Part shown: positions 24,512 to 34,921 of the stretch, piece after piece
How the letters are laid out: each line of letters opens with the position of its first letter
How positions within the stretch are numbered: the first letter of the stretch is position 1
Assembly (NCBI RefSeq): GCF_026151395.1
Contig: NZ_JAMQPV010000004.1
Coordinates: 62,001-126,000, forward strand
DNA length: 64,000 nt
Direction of reading: 5' to 3'
From: Leptospira limi
GTDB taxonomy: Bacteria; Spirochaetota; Leptospiria; Leptospirales; Leptospiraceae
Notes under the pieces: model-generated
Told to the model about the DNA's origin: nothing
Seen by the model: the letters and a program-made list of their open reading frames with translations, nothing else
Database searches by the model: none
Translations under genes and position numbers: made by a program

Positions 24512-26662
24512 TCAATAACCATTTTCTTCAAATCCAAATAGTCGTATTTGACTCAAATTACCATCGCCTTTGGGAATGTCCTGACAATAGTAAGGATGTA
24601 TTGAATATGCCTTTCTTAGAATGCCGTGACCTTGGTAAGCCCCCAGGTTGGGAGTGAATAAACAATCCTCATTCGATTCACATAAACCATTTTCGTTTCC
24701 TTTGGCATCGCCAATGATTTCTCGGGCATTTCTAAGGTGATAAATTCCACAAACATTGGAACCAAGGTATTTAGAACCTCTTACCAAATTCTGACAATCT
24801 GATTCGGAAGTTGCTACTCCTCCAACTGTATGTAACAAAGGGCGGGAAGAATCGGGACATACGTTCGTATTCTTAAAATACGTATCAGATTTTTTTAATG
24901 ACCAATCAAAAATTCGACAATTACCTGAGCAAATTCCTTTCACATTATCTGTAAAAACGCCTAATGGGTCATAGTTTGTAAATGAACGATATGTATTTTG
25001 GAATTTTAAGTAACTAGTATTTCGTAAATATATGGGAACAAATCCTGCATTATCATTTGGATTTGCGATATCATCTTGGAAGATAAATCCAACAAAACTA
25101 CTCTCATAAGGTATGTTGTTTGCAAAATTATAATCAGAAGTTCCCGCAGGTAATCCATTGACAAGAAAACCTATATTAGTTCCGCTTAAAATATTATTAC
25201 TTAAATTATTTGAATAACGTATATTCCCCGTTAGGTATTGATTGTTAACTGATGAATTTTCAATTGCATAGTTGGAAGCTCCAAATATTCCAATATTTTC
25301 AAGGAGCATTTTAAAATCAGAACTACCAGAACTGAGCAAACCAATCCCTGAAACCATGTTTACCAATATTTGATTTGAAATGGTTAGACCTGAAATTTTT
25401 GCAGGTAATGTTTCAAAAACAGAAATTGTCGCATTGGTCGAACTATTGGCAGCTACCATATCTTTAAATACGTTACCACCGATATTCGAACTTGATGTAG
25501 AAATTGCAATACCCTCGTCAGTTGAAGAGTAAAGAACCGCATCTAAAAAACTATTGTTCCAAATATGATTATTGGTTCCGCCGGAAGCTAAACTGATACT
25601 ACTGCCATCGATGTCTCCAGCTGTAATTGATGAAAACGTATTGTTCTGAATGAAACTTCCTACTGACATCCCGGCAGATGATAAACTAACAACATTTCCA
25701 CTATTTTGTGTAGAAACTCGGATCGACTGGTATAATCCTTGTGAACCTTGCACGGAAAATGTGGCTCCACCGACAGTAGCCATTAAGTTAGGAGACCACA
25801 TAAAACGATTGGTTTCAGTAATGGAAACAAGCGGGTTAACATTAGAGGGAGATCCAAATTCGCCTTCTAAATATTGGAATTTGCCACTAAACCGAAAGAA
25901 TGGTGAAGTGGCCGCTATTGTCAAACTTACGTTTGATTTGAATAAGATTCCTGTTCGATCGGATACAATGTCTGCTGCACCTAACGAAGCCGAGGATTGG
26001 TCTAATAAATAAAGAGTCCCAACATTATTCAAAGTTCCACCAACAAGTGGATAGGAAAGAATTGAATTTGTCCAAGTATTTGCAAACTGTGTTTTGCCTA
26101 CCAATTGGTTCGCATTAAAAACAGAAACTGAGAGACTGCCAAATCGGTAACTTCCGCCCTCCGCTACCACTAAGTCACCGAGATATTTTCCCGGTTTAAT
26201 CGAGGTAGCAACAAATACCAACCCTCCCCCTTCTTTTTCAAAACAAGTAAACTGTAAGGTTCCGGTATTATCTTCTGCAAAATACCCATCACATGAAATA
26301 GAGTTAAAAATTCCTCCATTGGCCTCTATAGACAACATGAGCCCAGCATGTAAACAAGCACTGTAACCACCTAATTCAAGTCCTGTACAACTTGTATTAC
26401 TTGCTGTAATTGCAGAGGATCCATCATTCTTTATGTAATCTAATAGCTGGTTTCGACCTGTATACAAAGGTTTAATTGGAGAAAGTTGTAAATCCACATT
26501 GATTCCGCAATGAGGAGATCTTAGATTTGAGACAATTTTGAAGAGTAATGTATCTAAAAAAGTACGAGACCTGCTATCACAAACATTTCCATACTCAACT
26601 GGTTGACAGCCAAAAGAGCAAATCAGTATAAAAAAAACTATGATTTGCCAATGCCATCTCAT
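24512..26662 (-). CDS. large surface lipoprotein, possible right-handed beta-helix
   Basis: About 716 residues. The ATG at 26662 (MRWHWQIIVFF) has a GGAG four bases upstream and gives a signal ending SFGC (Cys19). After the cysteine comes QPVEYGNVCDSRS, like the N-x-[FL]-D-P stretch of the Kelch lipoproteins at 41-47 kb. The middle repeats short Ser/Asn/Gly-rich turns (NNHIWNNSFLDAVLY, ISGLTISNQILVNM), suggestive of a beta-helix. The C-terminal part contains several cysteines and KYLGSNVCGIYHLRNAR. The function is unknown; surface exposure is likely. Confidence 0.75.
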   Translation of the reverse strand: MRWHWQIIVFFILICSFGCQPVEYGNVCDSRSRTFLDTLLFKIVSNLRSPHCGINVDLQLSPIKPLYTGRNQLLDYIKNDGSSAITASNTSCTGLELGGYSACLHAGLMLSIEANGGIFNSISCDGYFAEDNTGTLQFTCFEKEGGGLVFVATSIKPGKYLGDLVVAEGGSYRFGSLSVSVFNANQLVGKTQFANTWTNSILSYPLVGGTLNNVGTLYLLDQSSASLGAADIVSDRTGILFKSNVSLTIAATSPFFRFSGKFQYLEGEFGSPSNVNPLVSITETNRFMWSPNLMATVGGATFSVQGSQGLYQSIRVSTQNSGNVVSLSSAGMSVGSFIQNNTFSSITAGDIDGSSISLASGGTNNHIWNNSFLDAVLYSSTDEGIAISTSSSNIGGNVFKDMVAANSSTNATISVFETLPAKISGLTISNQILVNMVSGIGLLSSGSSDFKMLLENIGIFGASNYAIENSSVNNQYLTGNIRYSNNLSNNILSGTNIGFLVNGLPAGTSDYNFANNIPYESSFVGFIFQDDIANPNDNAGFVPIYLRNTSYLKFQNTYRSFTNYDPLGVFTDNVKGICSGNCRIFDWSLKKSDTYFKNTNVCPDSSRPLLHTVGGVATSESDCQNLVRGSKYLGSNVCGIYHLRNAREIIGDAKGNENGLCESNEDCLFTPNLGAYQGHGILRKAYSIHPYYCQDIPKGDGNLSQIRLFGFEENGY

Positions 26663-26713
26663 ACGGCTCCAAGTATAGTAATTTGGCAATAAATTGCAAA
26701 AACTTTTTACCTA

Positions 26714-27391
26714 CTAAATTCGGAAGAAATCCTCTTTAAAACCTTTTTCACCTAACCATTTACTTTGTAATAGATTGTAACCAACAATTTCGAAGTCTCT
26801 TGCAATCCACTTTCTATATTTTTGTTTTGTCCTGGAAAAAGCATAAGGGTCCACAAAGGACATTTCTTCTTTCATAACCGCATAATCCACATTTGTTGGT
26901 ACAGTAAAATATAAATAATTACAATACTTTGCCATTTTTTCTAAAACGGAAGGAATTTGGTTATCAGGTAAGTATTGGATGACGGAATTACAGATCCCAA
27001 GCTCCACTGGTTCCTTTTCCAATTTTGGTAAAACGAATGACTCTAAAGATTCGTGGTAAATATGAAATTTATCTGATCGTTTGACCCAATCTTTTTTTTT
27101 CAAATCTTCATAAGCCTCTTTAGACGCATCCACCGCATACACCTTCACAGGTGAAAAGGTTTTTACCATCTCACGAAGTAAAATCCCCTTCCCGAATCCA
27201 AAGTCAGTAATTTTGTAAACTGGAATTTCCATAAGTTGGAAAAGAGACTTTAGATAGTCTGCATGTTGTTTCGCATTATAAGAGCCGTCTACATCCAGAC
27301 CATTCCCATAAATTTCGGACCAGTATTCACTTCCAAATTCTTTTCCATTTTTACCAAGTCCTGTTTGTTTCTGTTTTAAAAAACCTTTCAT
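26714..27391 (-). CDS. class I SAM-dependent methyltransferase
   Basis: A 225-residue Rossmann methyltransferase: motif I DFGFGKGILLREM, the acidic end of strand 2 (YAVDAS), and ELGICNSVIQYLPD where the acceptor-binding strand lies. The substrate is unknown. Its start overlaps the stop of the J-domain-like gene by one base (27391), so the two are translationally coupled and may act on the same target. Confidence 0.83.
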   Translation of the reverse strand: MKGFLKQKQTGLGKNGKEFGSEYWSEIYGNGLDVDGSYNAKQHADYLKSLFQLMEIPVYKITDFGFGKGILLREMVKTFSPVKVYAVDASKEAYEDLKKKDWVKRSDKFHIYHESLESFVLPKLEKEPVELGICNSVIQYLPDNQIPSVLEKMAKYCNYLYFTVPTNVDYAVMKEEMSFVDPYAFSRTKQKYRKWIARDFEIVGYNLLQSKWLGEKGFKEDFFRI

Positions 27392-28545
27392 TAGAATTGA
27401 ACTCCTAAACTCTGCAGTTCTTTAATCATCTCTTTAATGTACTTGGGTTCTTTGGATAACAAATCCACTTCTTTTTGGTAAGCTTTTGTCACCAATTGGT
27501 TATCTTGTTTCACTCGTTTTAGATACACATCCAATGATTCTTTTGTGATTTTACTCGATGGGAAATCTGCCATGAGAGGATGGGAAAAAAACCTTTGTCG
27601 TATGGAATCCTCTAATTCTCGGATTTTAGATTTGATGATCCCAACAAATCGTTTGATGGATGTATCATGGAATGACACGTCTGTTTGTTGGTTTGGAATG
27701 AGTTCGTCTACTTGGAGTTTGATTTCTAAAATTTCAGCAATATTCATATTATCCCTGGCACCAGAAAGTTTGGTCATCAATTTGGCTTTTTTTTCACGTA
27801 AAATAGGGTCTTGTTCTTTGTCGGGGTGGATGAGTTTTGCTAAATTCTTGAACAAAGTATTGATGTCAGTACTTAACAACCGTTCTGCTTCTAATTGTTT
27901 TTTTTCTTTATCCAATTGTGCTTTGGATTTTTTTTTGTCTTTGTATCCAGACTTTGTTTTTCGAAAATACTCTGCTCTGTATTCTTCATATTTCTCGCGA
28001 AAGTCTCTGTACTTTTCTTCGTGAGATTCCCTTTCTTCATCGGAATCAAATTGAGTGCGATTAAAATCATCCAAATCAATCTCCATTCCAAAAGTTTGTT
28101 TGATCCTGGACTCCATTTGGTTTTTATAACGAATCCGTTCTAATTTTTCAAATTTGGTTTCTAACTGGTCTCGATATGGAGTATAAAATTCTGGGTCTTC
28201 TGTCAAATTATCGTTACACATATCGAGTAAATACCGACGTAAAAACTCTCTTTGCATTTTCCCAAAAGATAATTTTTCTTCCATTAAGATCGAACACATC
28301 AGTTCAAATCGTTCCCGTTCCAATTGTTTCTGTTTATTCAGTTCTGGCAAAACCACGTTTAAGTACGTTTGATTCACTAATTGGAATAAAGGTTCTATTT
28401 CTTTGGAACGTTCCAGAGTTTCTTTGTGTTTGCGAAGAGCGTCATTAAATTCTTTTTGTGCTTTTGTTTGGTTGGAAGATTCCCCTGTCCATACGATGGA
28501 TTCGGAATTTGAATTTATGTTTTTTTTGGATTTGGGAGTTGGCAT
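27391..28545 (-). CDS. J-domain-like coiled-coil protein
   Basis: About 384 residues starting at the ATG 28545 (MPTPKSKKN); the frame runs upstream into the aconitase gene, but a start there would overlap it. Long charged helices (about residues 25-225) precede a J-domain-like segment, INTLFKNLAKLIHPDKEQD, with the HPD triad at residues 240-242, which in DnaJ proteins stimulates DnaK ATPase. A further helical region follows. No Cys-rich or Gly/Phe region is present, so it is a type III J protein if real. The partner is suggested by the coupled methyltransferase gene. Confidence 0.7.
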   Translation of the reverse strand: MPTPKSKKNINSNSESIVWTGESSNQTKAQKEFNDALRKHKETLERSKEIEPLFQLVNQTYLNVVLPELNKQKQLERERFELMCSILMEEKLSFGKMQREFLRRYLLDMCNDNLTEDPEFYTPYRDQLETKFEKLERIRYKNQMESRIKQTFGMEIDLDDFNRTQFDSDEERESHEEKYRDFREKYEEYRAEYFRKTKSGYKDKKKSKAQLDKEKKQLEAERLLSTDINTLFKNLAKLIHPDKEQDPILREKKAKLMTKLSGARDNMNIAEILEIKLQVDELIPNQQTDVSFHDTSIKRFVGIIKSKIRELEDSIRQRFFSHPLMADFPSSKITKESLDVYLKRVKQDNQLVTKAYQKEVDLLSKEPKYIKEMIKELQSLGVQF

Positions 28546-28598
28546 GAAAAGAAAGGACTTGCCAGAAATGACTCCGGCAAGTGTTTCATCGAGTTTTT

Positions 28599-30854
28599 TT
28601 ACGCTTTCATCAAATTCAAAGCAGCACCTGCTTTGAACCATTCGATTTGTTGCGCATTGTAAGTATGGTTCACTTGGATCTCATCTTTTTTTCCATCTTT
28701 ATGATTGAGAACCAAACTAAGTGGTTTTCCTTCTTGGAAAGAAGTGAGACCGATGATGTCGATCGAATCGTCTTCTTGGATTTTATCGTAATCATCTTTG
28801 TTGGCAAACGTAAGTGCAAGCATGCCTTGTTTTTTTAAGTTTGTTTCGTGGATCCGTGCAAACGATTTTACAAGTACTGCTCTTACACCTAGATGCCTTG
28901 GTTCCATCGCCGCGTGTTCGCGAGAAGAACCTTCCCCATAGTTTTCATCTCCAACGACAATCGACCCAATCCCTTGTGCTTTGTAAGCTCTTTGGGTTTG
29001 AGGTACTGGTTCGTAGTTTCCAGAAACTTGGTTTTTCACTTCATTGGTTTTACCATTGAAGAAGTTTGTCGCACCGATGAGGAGGTTATTGGAAATATTG
29101 TCCAAGTGACCACGGAATTTTAACCAAGGACCTGCCATCGAAATATGGTCTGTTGTACATTTTCCTTTGGCTTTGATGAGAAGTTTTAATCCTTTGAGGT
29201 CTGTTCCTTCCCAAGCTTTAAATGGAGCAAGGAGTTGGAGTCTAGTGGAACTTGGGTCTACAATCACTTGTACACCGGATCCATCTGCTGCCGGAGCTAC
29301 ATAACCTGCATCTTCCACCGCAAAACCTTTGCTCGGGAGTTCTTCTCCCGTAGGAGGATCGAGTTTTACTTTTTCCCCTTTTTCATTCACAAGGGTGTCA
29401 GTGAGTGGGTTAAAACCTAAGTCACCTGCAATGGCAAGTGCTGTTGTGATTTCTGGTGATGCCACAAAAGCATAAGTGTTTGGGTTTCCGTCTTGTCGTG
29501 CTTGGAAGTTTCGGTTGAAGGAGTGAACAATTGTGTTCTTTTCTTTTTTCTCTGCTCCCACACGTGACCACATCCCAATACAAGGTCCACAGGCATTCGA
29601 AAATACTTTTGCACCAATTTTGTGGAAAGTATCGATAAATCCATCGCGCGCAATCGTATACCTTACAAGTTCCGAACCAGGTGTGATGGTAAATTCTGCT
29701 TTGGTTTTGAGACCTTTTGAAGCCACTTGTTTGGCAAGGGAAGCCGCACGAGAGATGTCCTCATATGATGAGTTAGTACAAGATCCGATCAGACCCACTT
29801 CTACTTTGAGTGGCCATCCATTTTTCTCTGCCTCTTCTTTCATTTTGGAAATCGGAGTCGCAAGGTCTGGCGTAAAAGGACCATTCACATATGGCTCAAG
29901 TGTATTGAGATCAATTTCGATCACTTGGTCAAAGTACTTTGACGGGTCTGCATACACTTCAGGGTCAGCAGTTAAGTGTGCTTTGTATTTGTTGGCAAGA
30001 TCAGCCACATCAGCTCTGTTAGTGGAACGAAGATAACGTTCCATAGAAGCATCATATCCAAATGTGGAAGTGGTCGCTCCAATTTCGGCACCCATGTTAC
30101 AAATTGTACCTTTTCCTGTGCAAGAAAGAGCTTCCGCACCTGGACCAAAGTATTCTACGATCGCACCTGTTCCCCCTTTCACTGTGAGGATCCCGGCTAC
30201 TTTTAAAATGACGTCTTTTGCAGAAGTCCAACCATTCAGTTTTCCTGTGAGTTTGACACCAATTGCTTTTGGCCATTTGAGCTCCCAAGGGAGTCCAGCC
30301 ATCACATCACAAGCGTCAGCTCCACCAACACCGATTGCCACCATCCCAAGTCCACCAGCGTTCACTGTATGGGAGTCAGTTCCAATCATCATCCCACCAG
30401 GGAATGCATAGTTTTCTAAAACAACTTGGTGGATGATCCCAGCACCTGGTTTCCAAAACCCAATTCCGTATTTATTAGAAACGGAAGATAAAAAATCATA
30501 AACTTCTTTGTTTTCTGTAACAGCAATGCCAAGGTCTTTGCCCGATTCTTCTTTTGCTGTAATTAAGTGGTCACAGTGTACTGTGGAAGGCACTGCCACT
30601 TTTTTTCTACCTGCTTGCATAAATTGCAAAAGGGCCATCTGTGCTGTTGCATCTTGCATCGCCACTCGGTCTGGCGCAAAGTCAACATAATCCGCACCAC
30701 GTCCAAAACTTTTGGAAGGGTTTCCATCCCAAAGGTGGTTGTATAAAATCTTCTCTGTGAGAGTGAGGGGTCGACCCACAATCTTCCTGGCTTGTGTGAT
30801 GGCCGCTTCCATTTTGGAATAACGAGCCGCGATCATTTCTATATCAAATGCCAT
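28599..30854 (-). CDS. acn: aconitate hydratase
   Basis: A 751-residue TCA-cycle enzyme converting citrate to isocitrate through cis-aconitate. The 4Fe-4S ligands are seen in [11 protein letters not shown] and [10 protein letters not shown], and the swivel domain in [18 protein letters not shown]. Length and motifs ([12 protein letters not shown]) fit the mitochondrial-type aconitase branch. Pyruvate kinase lies elsewhere in the window and is not linked. The roughly 110 bases upstream should contain the promoter. Confidence 0.97.
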   Translation of the reverse strand: MAFDIEMIAARYSKMEAAITQARKIVGRPLTLTEKILYNHLWDGNPSKSFGRGADYVDFAPDRVAMQDATAQMALLQFMQAGRKKVAVPSTVHCDHLITAKEESGKDLGIAVTENKEVYDFLSSVSNKYGIGFWKPGAGIIHQVVLENYAFPGGMMIGTDSHTVNAGGLGMVAIGVGGADACDVMAGLPWELKWPKAIGVKLTGKLNGWTSAKDVILKVAGILTVKGGTGAIVEYFGPGAEALSCTGKGTICNMGAEIGATTSTFGYDASMERYLRSTNRADVADLANKYKAHLTADPEVYADPSKYFDQVIEIDLNTLEPYVNGPFTPDLATPISKMKEEAEKNGWPLKVEVGLIGSCTNSSYEDISRAASLAKQVASKGLKTKAEFTITPGSELVRYTIARDGFIDTFHKIGAKVFSNACGPCIGMWSRVGAEKKEKNTIVHSFNRNFQARQDGNPNTYAFVASPEITTALAIAGDLGFNPLTDTLVNEKGEKVKLDPPTGEELPSKGFAVEDAGYVAPAADGSGVQVIVDPSSTRLQLLAPFKAWEGTDLKGLKLLIKAKGKCTTDHISMAGPWLKFRGHLDNISNNLLIGATNFFNGKTNEVKNQVSGNYEPVPQTQRAYKAQGIGSIVVGDENYGEGSSREHAAMEPRHLGVRAVLVKSFARIHETNLKKQGMLALTFANKDDYDKIQEDDSIDIIGLTSFQEGKPLSLVLNHKDGKKDEIQVNHTYNAQQIEWFKAGAALNLMKA

Positions 30855-30963
30855 CTGAACCTCTTATACCTATCAGACCGTAGGAAAAAAGGGAATCAAT
30901 CGAAAATTAAACTACAGAAGCTAAAATCAGTAAAATTGGTTCTTTTAGGGAAGTGAAACGGCA

Positions 30964-31488
30964 TCAACCGTCAATTCGGACATAAACCTCATCCGCTTTT
31001 AGGATGAGTCCCGTTTTGATTTCAATGAGCCTTGTATTTACAAAAACTCCGTCTTGGTAAGGAGTAACAATTCCTGTGATGATGACATCCACTTTGAGAA
31101 CTTCACCTATTTTACGCAAGGTGGCAGTGTCTGTGGGAGAATCCAAACTGAGTCCAGCTTCTTTTAATACCTTTTGGTTTGCCAATCGATCTAAAATTTG
31201 GAAGCGGTCTCTTTTCACGAGTTCCGTAGTGAGTTTTTCTGCGAGGATATCTCCATATGGACTTTTTTTCCCTTCATTGTCGAGGAATGTCAGGACAACA
31301 AGTCTCTCTGGTTGGAAATAAAATCCTTTTTCTGATAAAGAAGTAGCGAGTTGTTCTAATGGAGGAGTGGTTGGTTTTTTAGGTTTTGATTCCCTTTCCT
31401 CTCCCAAATAACAAGAGCTAAGTGGAATTGAAATCAAACAAAGAAGGATAAAATTAAAACGCAACTTCCATTCCAAGCGAGGTAACAT
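30964..31488 (-). CDS. FlgO-like lipoprotein
   Basis: About 174 residues from the ATG at 31488; the signal (FNFILLCLISIPLSSC) ends in a lipobox. The mature part (RLVVLTFLDNEGKKSPYGDILAEKLTTELV, RFQILDR, VDVIITGIVTP, VNTRLIEIKTG) matches the FlgO/CsgG-like fold, an outer-membrane or periplasmic lipoprotein domain. Its N-terminal codons overlap the end of the barrel-like gene upstream by about 35 bases. Confidence 0.78.
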   Translation of the reverse strand: MLPRLEWKLRFNFILLCLISIPLSSCYLGEERESKPKKPTTPPLEQLATSLSEKGFYFQPERLVVLTFLDNEGKKSPYGDILAEKLTTELVKRDRFQILDRLANQKVLKEAGLSLDSPTDTATLRKIGEVLKVDVIITGIVTPYQDGVFVNTRLIEIKTGLILKADEVYVRIDG

Positions 31489-32491
31489 ATTCATAAAACG
31501 ATTTCCCATTAAAAGCATTCCCAACCATATATCCACCAGGAACCCCAACTAGCATACCGTCTTTATAAAATTGATTTTGAAAATTGAGAAAAAAAGTCGT
31601 TTTGAGTTTTCCTGGGTGTTTACCACGAAACGATGCAGAAAATGTTTCGGGGGATCGACCATTTTGGTCTCTCACCTGTAACAAAGGGTCATTAAAAACA
31701 TTAAAAATTTGGTTACCAACATAGAGAGAATAATTCTTGCTTGGTCCCAAAAAGAGAATGAATCCAAGTGAAGCAATGTCCTGTGCTGGAATAAAACTAA
31801 GTTGGCCATTGGACGCATTTGGTTTTTGGTTCACATAATTATAACGAAGGTTCAGTTGGATTTTGTCACTGCCGAAAAAAAAAGAAAATTTACCACCATC
31901 AACTCCATTCGAGACCACTGGATTATCCGTTTTTACATTATAAACAGAAGTTTGTACTTTCAATAAAGACGAGGCAGAAAAGTTACCTTGGTATTCAAAT
32001 AGTAACTTTGGGTCATATAACGTACGTTTGTTTGTTTCGATTTGACGAAAAATCAAACCCGCAGATGGATTTAATGGCGCATTTAGAATGAATTGGGATA
32101 AAGATGGTTCTCCAATTTGTTTTGCATCTAGTGCCGAATACAAAGCGGGCGAAAAATCGGAATCAATCTGTGAATAAGAGTAAGAAAAATTGCTACGTTT
32201 AACCCCGCGACGAAACGAAACCCCGGGAGTATCCAATGAAAAAGAGACTAAGGTCTCACGTGGGACACTTGAAAATTCAGATTGTTTTGGATAGGAAAAA
32301 CTTGGATTGGATTCAGTCTGAGAATTTAGAGTTTTTTTTTCCGCTAACGTCAGTTTTGTTGCGTTTTCCAATTTTTTGACTTGGTTTTCTTGGATCGGCG
32401 TCAAAGTGACCACTGCAAGAAGACCAAAGCCAGAGATAAGAGAAACAAAAACAGAAGCTTGAGGGGAGTTCATAAAGAAACTGTAAAACAT
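31454..32491 (-). CDS. probable outer-membrane protein of unknown function
   Basis: A 345-residue protein with an N-terminal hydrophobic helix (VFVSLISGFGLLAVVTL) and alternating beta strands in its second half (KIQLNLRYNYVN, LKTTFFLNFQNQFY), ending in the aromatic EVAF. This points to an outer-membrane barrel. Possible starts are the first ATG (32491) or the ATG six codons later. It is co-oriented and overlaps the FlgO-like lipoprotein gene, so the two may form one envelope complex. Confidence 0.6.
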   Translation of the reverse strand: MFYSFFMNSPQASVFVSLISGFGLLAVVTLTPIQENQVKKLENATKLTLAEKKTLNSQTESNPSFSYPKQSEFSSVPRETLVSFSLDTPGVSFRRGVKRSNFSYSYSQIDSDFSPALYSALDAKQIGEPSLSQFILNAPLNPSAGLIFRQIETNKRTLYDPKLLFEYQGNFSASSLLKVQTSVYNVKTDNPVVSNGVDGGKFSFFFGSDKIQLNLRYNYVNQKPNASNGQLSFIPAQDIASLGFILFLGPSKNYSLYVGNQIFNVFNDPLLQVRDQNGRSPETFSASFRGKHPGKLKTTFFLNFQNQFYKDGMLVGVPGGYMVGNAFNGKSFYEYVTSLGMEVAF

Positions 32492-32524
32492 ATTTCCTAA
32501 TCCAAAGTGAATGTAAACCTATTT

Positions 32525-33565
32525 TTAAAATAAGAACATAGAGTCACCATATGAGTAAAAACGAAAATGGTTCTGTAATGCATACCGGTAAACATTCATC
32601 ACGAGTCGACTATTTGCAAAGGCACTTACAAGTAATAACAAACTCGATTTCGGTAAATGAAAGTTTGTGATCAGTCCTTGTACGGATTTAATGTTGTCAC
32701 CTGGCGACAAAAATATGTCAGTTTGACCCAGACCTACCTTATATTTCTGTTGTTGAGAATCAAATACAGTTTCGAGTACACGAAGAGACGTAGTTCCGAT
32801 TGCAATGATACGACGACCTTCTTTTTTTGCAGTGTTCAATCGACTCGCTGTTTCTTCCGTGATCTCATATTTTTCTTTGTGTAAGGTTTTAGTTTGCCAT
32901 TGTTCGGCGGTCAATGGACGGAATGTCCCATAACCAACTTGGAGGTTCACTGGAACAAATTCGATTCCCTGTTGGACAAGTTCTTCTTTTAAGGAATCTG
33001 TAAAATGAAGGCCCGCTGTTGGTGCTGCGACAGAACCTGATTTTTTTGCAAAGATGGTTTGGTATCGTATTTTATCTTCTTCAATGACTTTCCGTTTTAG
33101 ATAAGGAGGGATTGGAATTGTTCCAAAAATCTCAAAGTCTGCATCTGAAATTATTTTGTCTGATACGAGTAACGACAATTCTTCCTCTTTCCCATCATAT
33201 CGAAAACGAAAATTTGGGAATCCAACAGGCCATAAGCTATCACCTAACTTTAATTTTGCCCTATTTTTAAGAATACAAGTCCAAACTAAGGAAGAATCAT
33301 CCACAGTTTCTAGAAAAATGGATTCGTGAATTCGACCTGATTCCACTTGTAAAAACACCCTTCGATACGAAACTTTTGTATCATTAAATACTAAAACATC
33401 ACCAGGTTGTAACCATTGCCCAATGTTGCGAAAATGGGGTGCTTCCCAAAACGTTTCCTTCGATTTGTCTACAAGGAGTAATCTCGATTCATCTCGATTT
33501 TTAGCAGGGAAACGCGCAATTTGTTCTTCTGGTAAATGAAAATCAAATTCTTCTAAAAAATCCAT
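32525..33565 (-). CDS. queA: S-adenosylmethionine:tRNA ribosyltransferase-isomerase
   Basis: A 346-residue QueA, which transfers and rearranges the ribosyl group of SAM onto preQ1 in tRNA to give epoxyqueuosine. Family motifs are FHLPEEQIARFPAKNRDESRLL at the start, GSVAAPTAGLHFT in the middle, VNLQVGYGTFRP, and TNFHLPKSSLLLLVSAF near the end. Length is standard. It runs divergently from the GT87 gene across a 63-base gap. Confidence 0.96.
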   Translation of the reverse strand: MDFLEEFDFHLPEEQIARFPAKNRDESRLLLVDKSKETFWEAPHFRNIGQWLQPGDVLVFNDTKVSYRRVFLQVESGRIHESIFLETVDDSSLVWTCILKNRAKLKLGDSLWPVGFPNFRFRYDGKEEELSLLVSDKIISDADFEIFGTIPIPPYLKRKVIEEDKIRYQTIFAKKSGSVAAPTAGLHFTDSLKEELVQQGIEFVPVNLQVGYGTFRPLTAEQWQTKTLHKEKYEITEETASRLNTAKKEGRRIIAIGTTSLRVLETVFDSQQQKYKVGLGQTDIFLSPGDNIKSVQGLITNFHLPKSSLLLLVSAFANSRLVMNVYRYALQNHFRFYSYGDSMFLF

Positions 33566-33628
33566 CTTGGAATCACCTTAGGAAAACCTTGTCAATTAAC
33601 CAGAAATATTGGGAATGGTAGGAGAACT

Positions 33629-34921
33629 ATGTGGAAATTTTTAGAACCTATGGAAAGACAGGGGAAATGGATCCTCACTGTTCTTTTTTTGTTCCTTTTA
33701 GTCACTTCTGTGAATCGTTCCCACCAAAAATCTGATTTTTTGGACTATTACCATGCGAGTGAACGTTGGGTAACAGGAGATAATTTATACCGATTCGATG
33801 TAGCCTTTGACCTCCAATCCAAAATCAAAACAGCAGAAGATTTATTTCGGCCAGAAAACCTTCCTTTACTGTTAGCCCTTCAAAATGAAACGGCAACCTA
33901 CATCTACCCTCCCGTTTTTTCTTTTTTACTCATTCCAATTACCTACTTATCGGAAACGAGTGCGGCCCTTGTATTTGAGATCCTCAGTTGGTTTTCATTT
34001 TTATTCTTATTGTACCTTCTTTTTCAAAACAAGGAGGTGAATCTTCAAAAAACAAAATTTCCATATTTAATTCTTATCCTTACGATCCTTTTTAATTTTC
34101 GATTCATCGAAAGCCATATCCAAAACAACCAAGTAGGGATAATCCTCATCTTACTTGTATTGATTTCCATTTTAGTTAAAAATGATTTTTTAAGTGGCTC
34201 CTTACTTGCGTTAGCTGTCAGTATCAAAATCACTCCTCTTGTTTTTCTTTTTGTTTTTGTTTATGAAAAGAAATATAGTCGGATTATCTGGCTTTTGATT
34301 GGTTTGGTTTTATGGAATGCCCTTCCATTGCTGTATCATTGGGATTATACAATTCAAATGTCAAAAGAATGGGTGACTGAAATTCTTGGGAATGCTTTAA
34401 ACAATCCACTCCTACGTTCTTGGAAAAACAACCAATCATTCAGCTCAACACTTGCGAAGTATTTTGTTTCAGGTGCTGATTTTATCAACCAACCCACTTA
34501 TAGATTACCTTTTTTGAACCTTCCGATTTCTGTTCTCAAGCTAATCCAATTGGTTTTCATTTTTGTTTATGGGATTCCTTTGTTACTTTTATGGAGAAAA
34601 CCAGATCAAAAATGGTCGATCATCTCTTTGTTATTTTTGATCTCTGCCCTTTTTAGTGGGATCAGTTGGATCCATAGTTATATCATTTGTTTGGTTCCCA
34701 TTTATTTTATACTCAACAAAGTTTTTTCGACACAAATGGAAACCAAGGAAGTGTATTTTTTAATTTTGATTTTATGTTTACCAATTTTCAGCCATAGAAC
34801 CTTTGTCGGTCAAAAAGCCGAATCGTTTCTTTCCATGTTTTCTATTCTTTTTTATTCTACAAGTTTGTTGTATTTTTATATTGTTAGGTTTGCCCTCAAT
34901 GAAAACAAAAATCGGAATTGA
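33629..34921 (+). CDS. GT87-family (DUF2029) polyprenol-phosphate-dependent glycosyltransferase
   Basis: A 430-residue inner-membrane protein with about ten transmembrane helices. The early SDFLDYYHASERW segment supplies the acidic residues of GT-C enzymes, and ETATYIYPPVFSFLLIP is the YPP motif of GT87/DUF2029 mannosyltransferases. It should add a sugar from a lipid-phosphate donor on the outer face of the membrane. It is the first gene of the polysaccharide operon 33629-40534 and overlaps the next by 23 bases. Confidence 0.83.
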   Translation: MWKFLEPMERQGKWILTVLFLFLLVTSVNRSHQKSDFLDYYHASERWVTGDNLYRFDVAFDLQSKIKTAEDLFRPENLPLLLALQNETATYIYPPVFSFLLIPITYLSETSAALVFEILSWFSFLFLLYLLFQNKEVNLQKTKFPYLILILTILFNFRFIESHIQNNQVGIILILLVLISILVKNDFLSGSLLALAVSIKITPLVFLFVFVYEKKYSRIIWLLIGLVLWNALPLLYHWDYTIQMSKEWVTEILGNALNNPLLRSWKNNQSFSSTLAKYFVSGADFINQPTYRLPFLNLPISVLKLIQLVFIFVYGIPLLLLWRKPDQKWSIISLLFLISALFSGISWIHSYIICLVPIYFILNKVFSTQMETKEVYFLILILCLPIFSHRTFVGQKAESFLSMFSILFYSTSLLYFYIVRFALNENKNRN

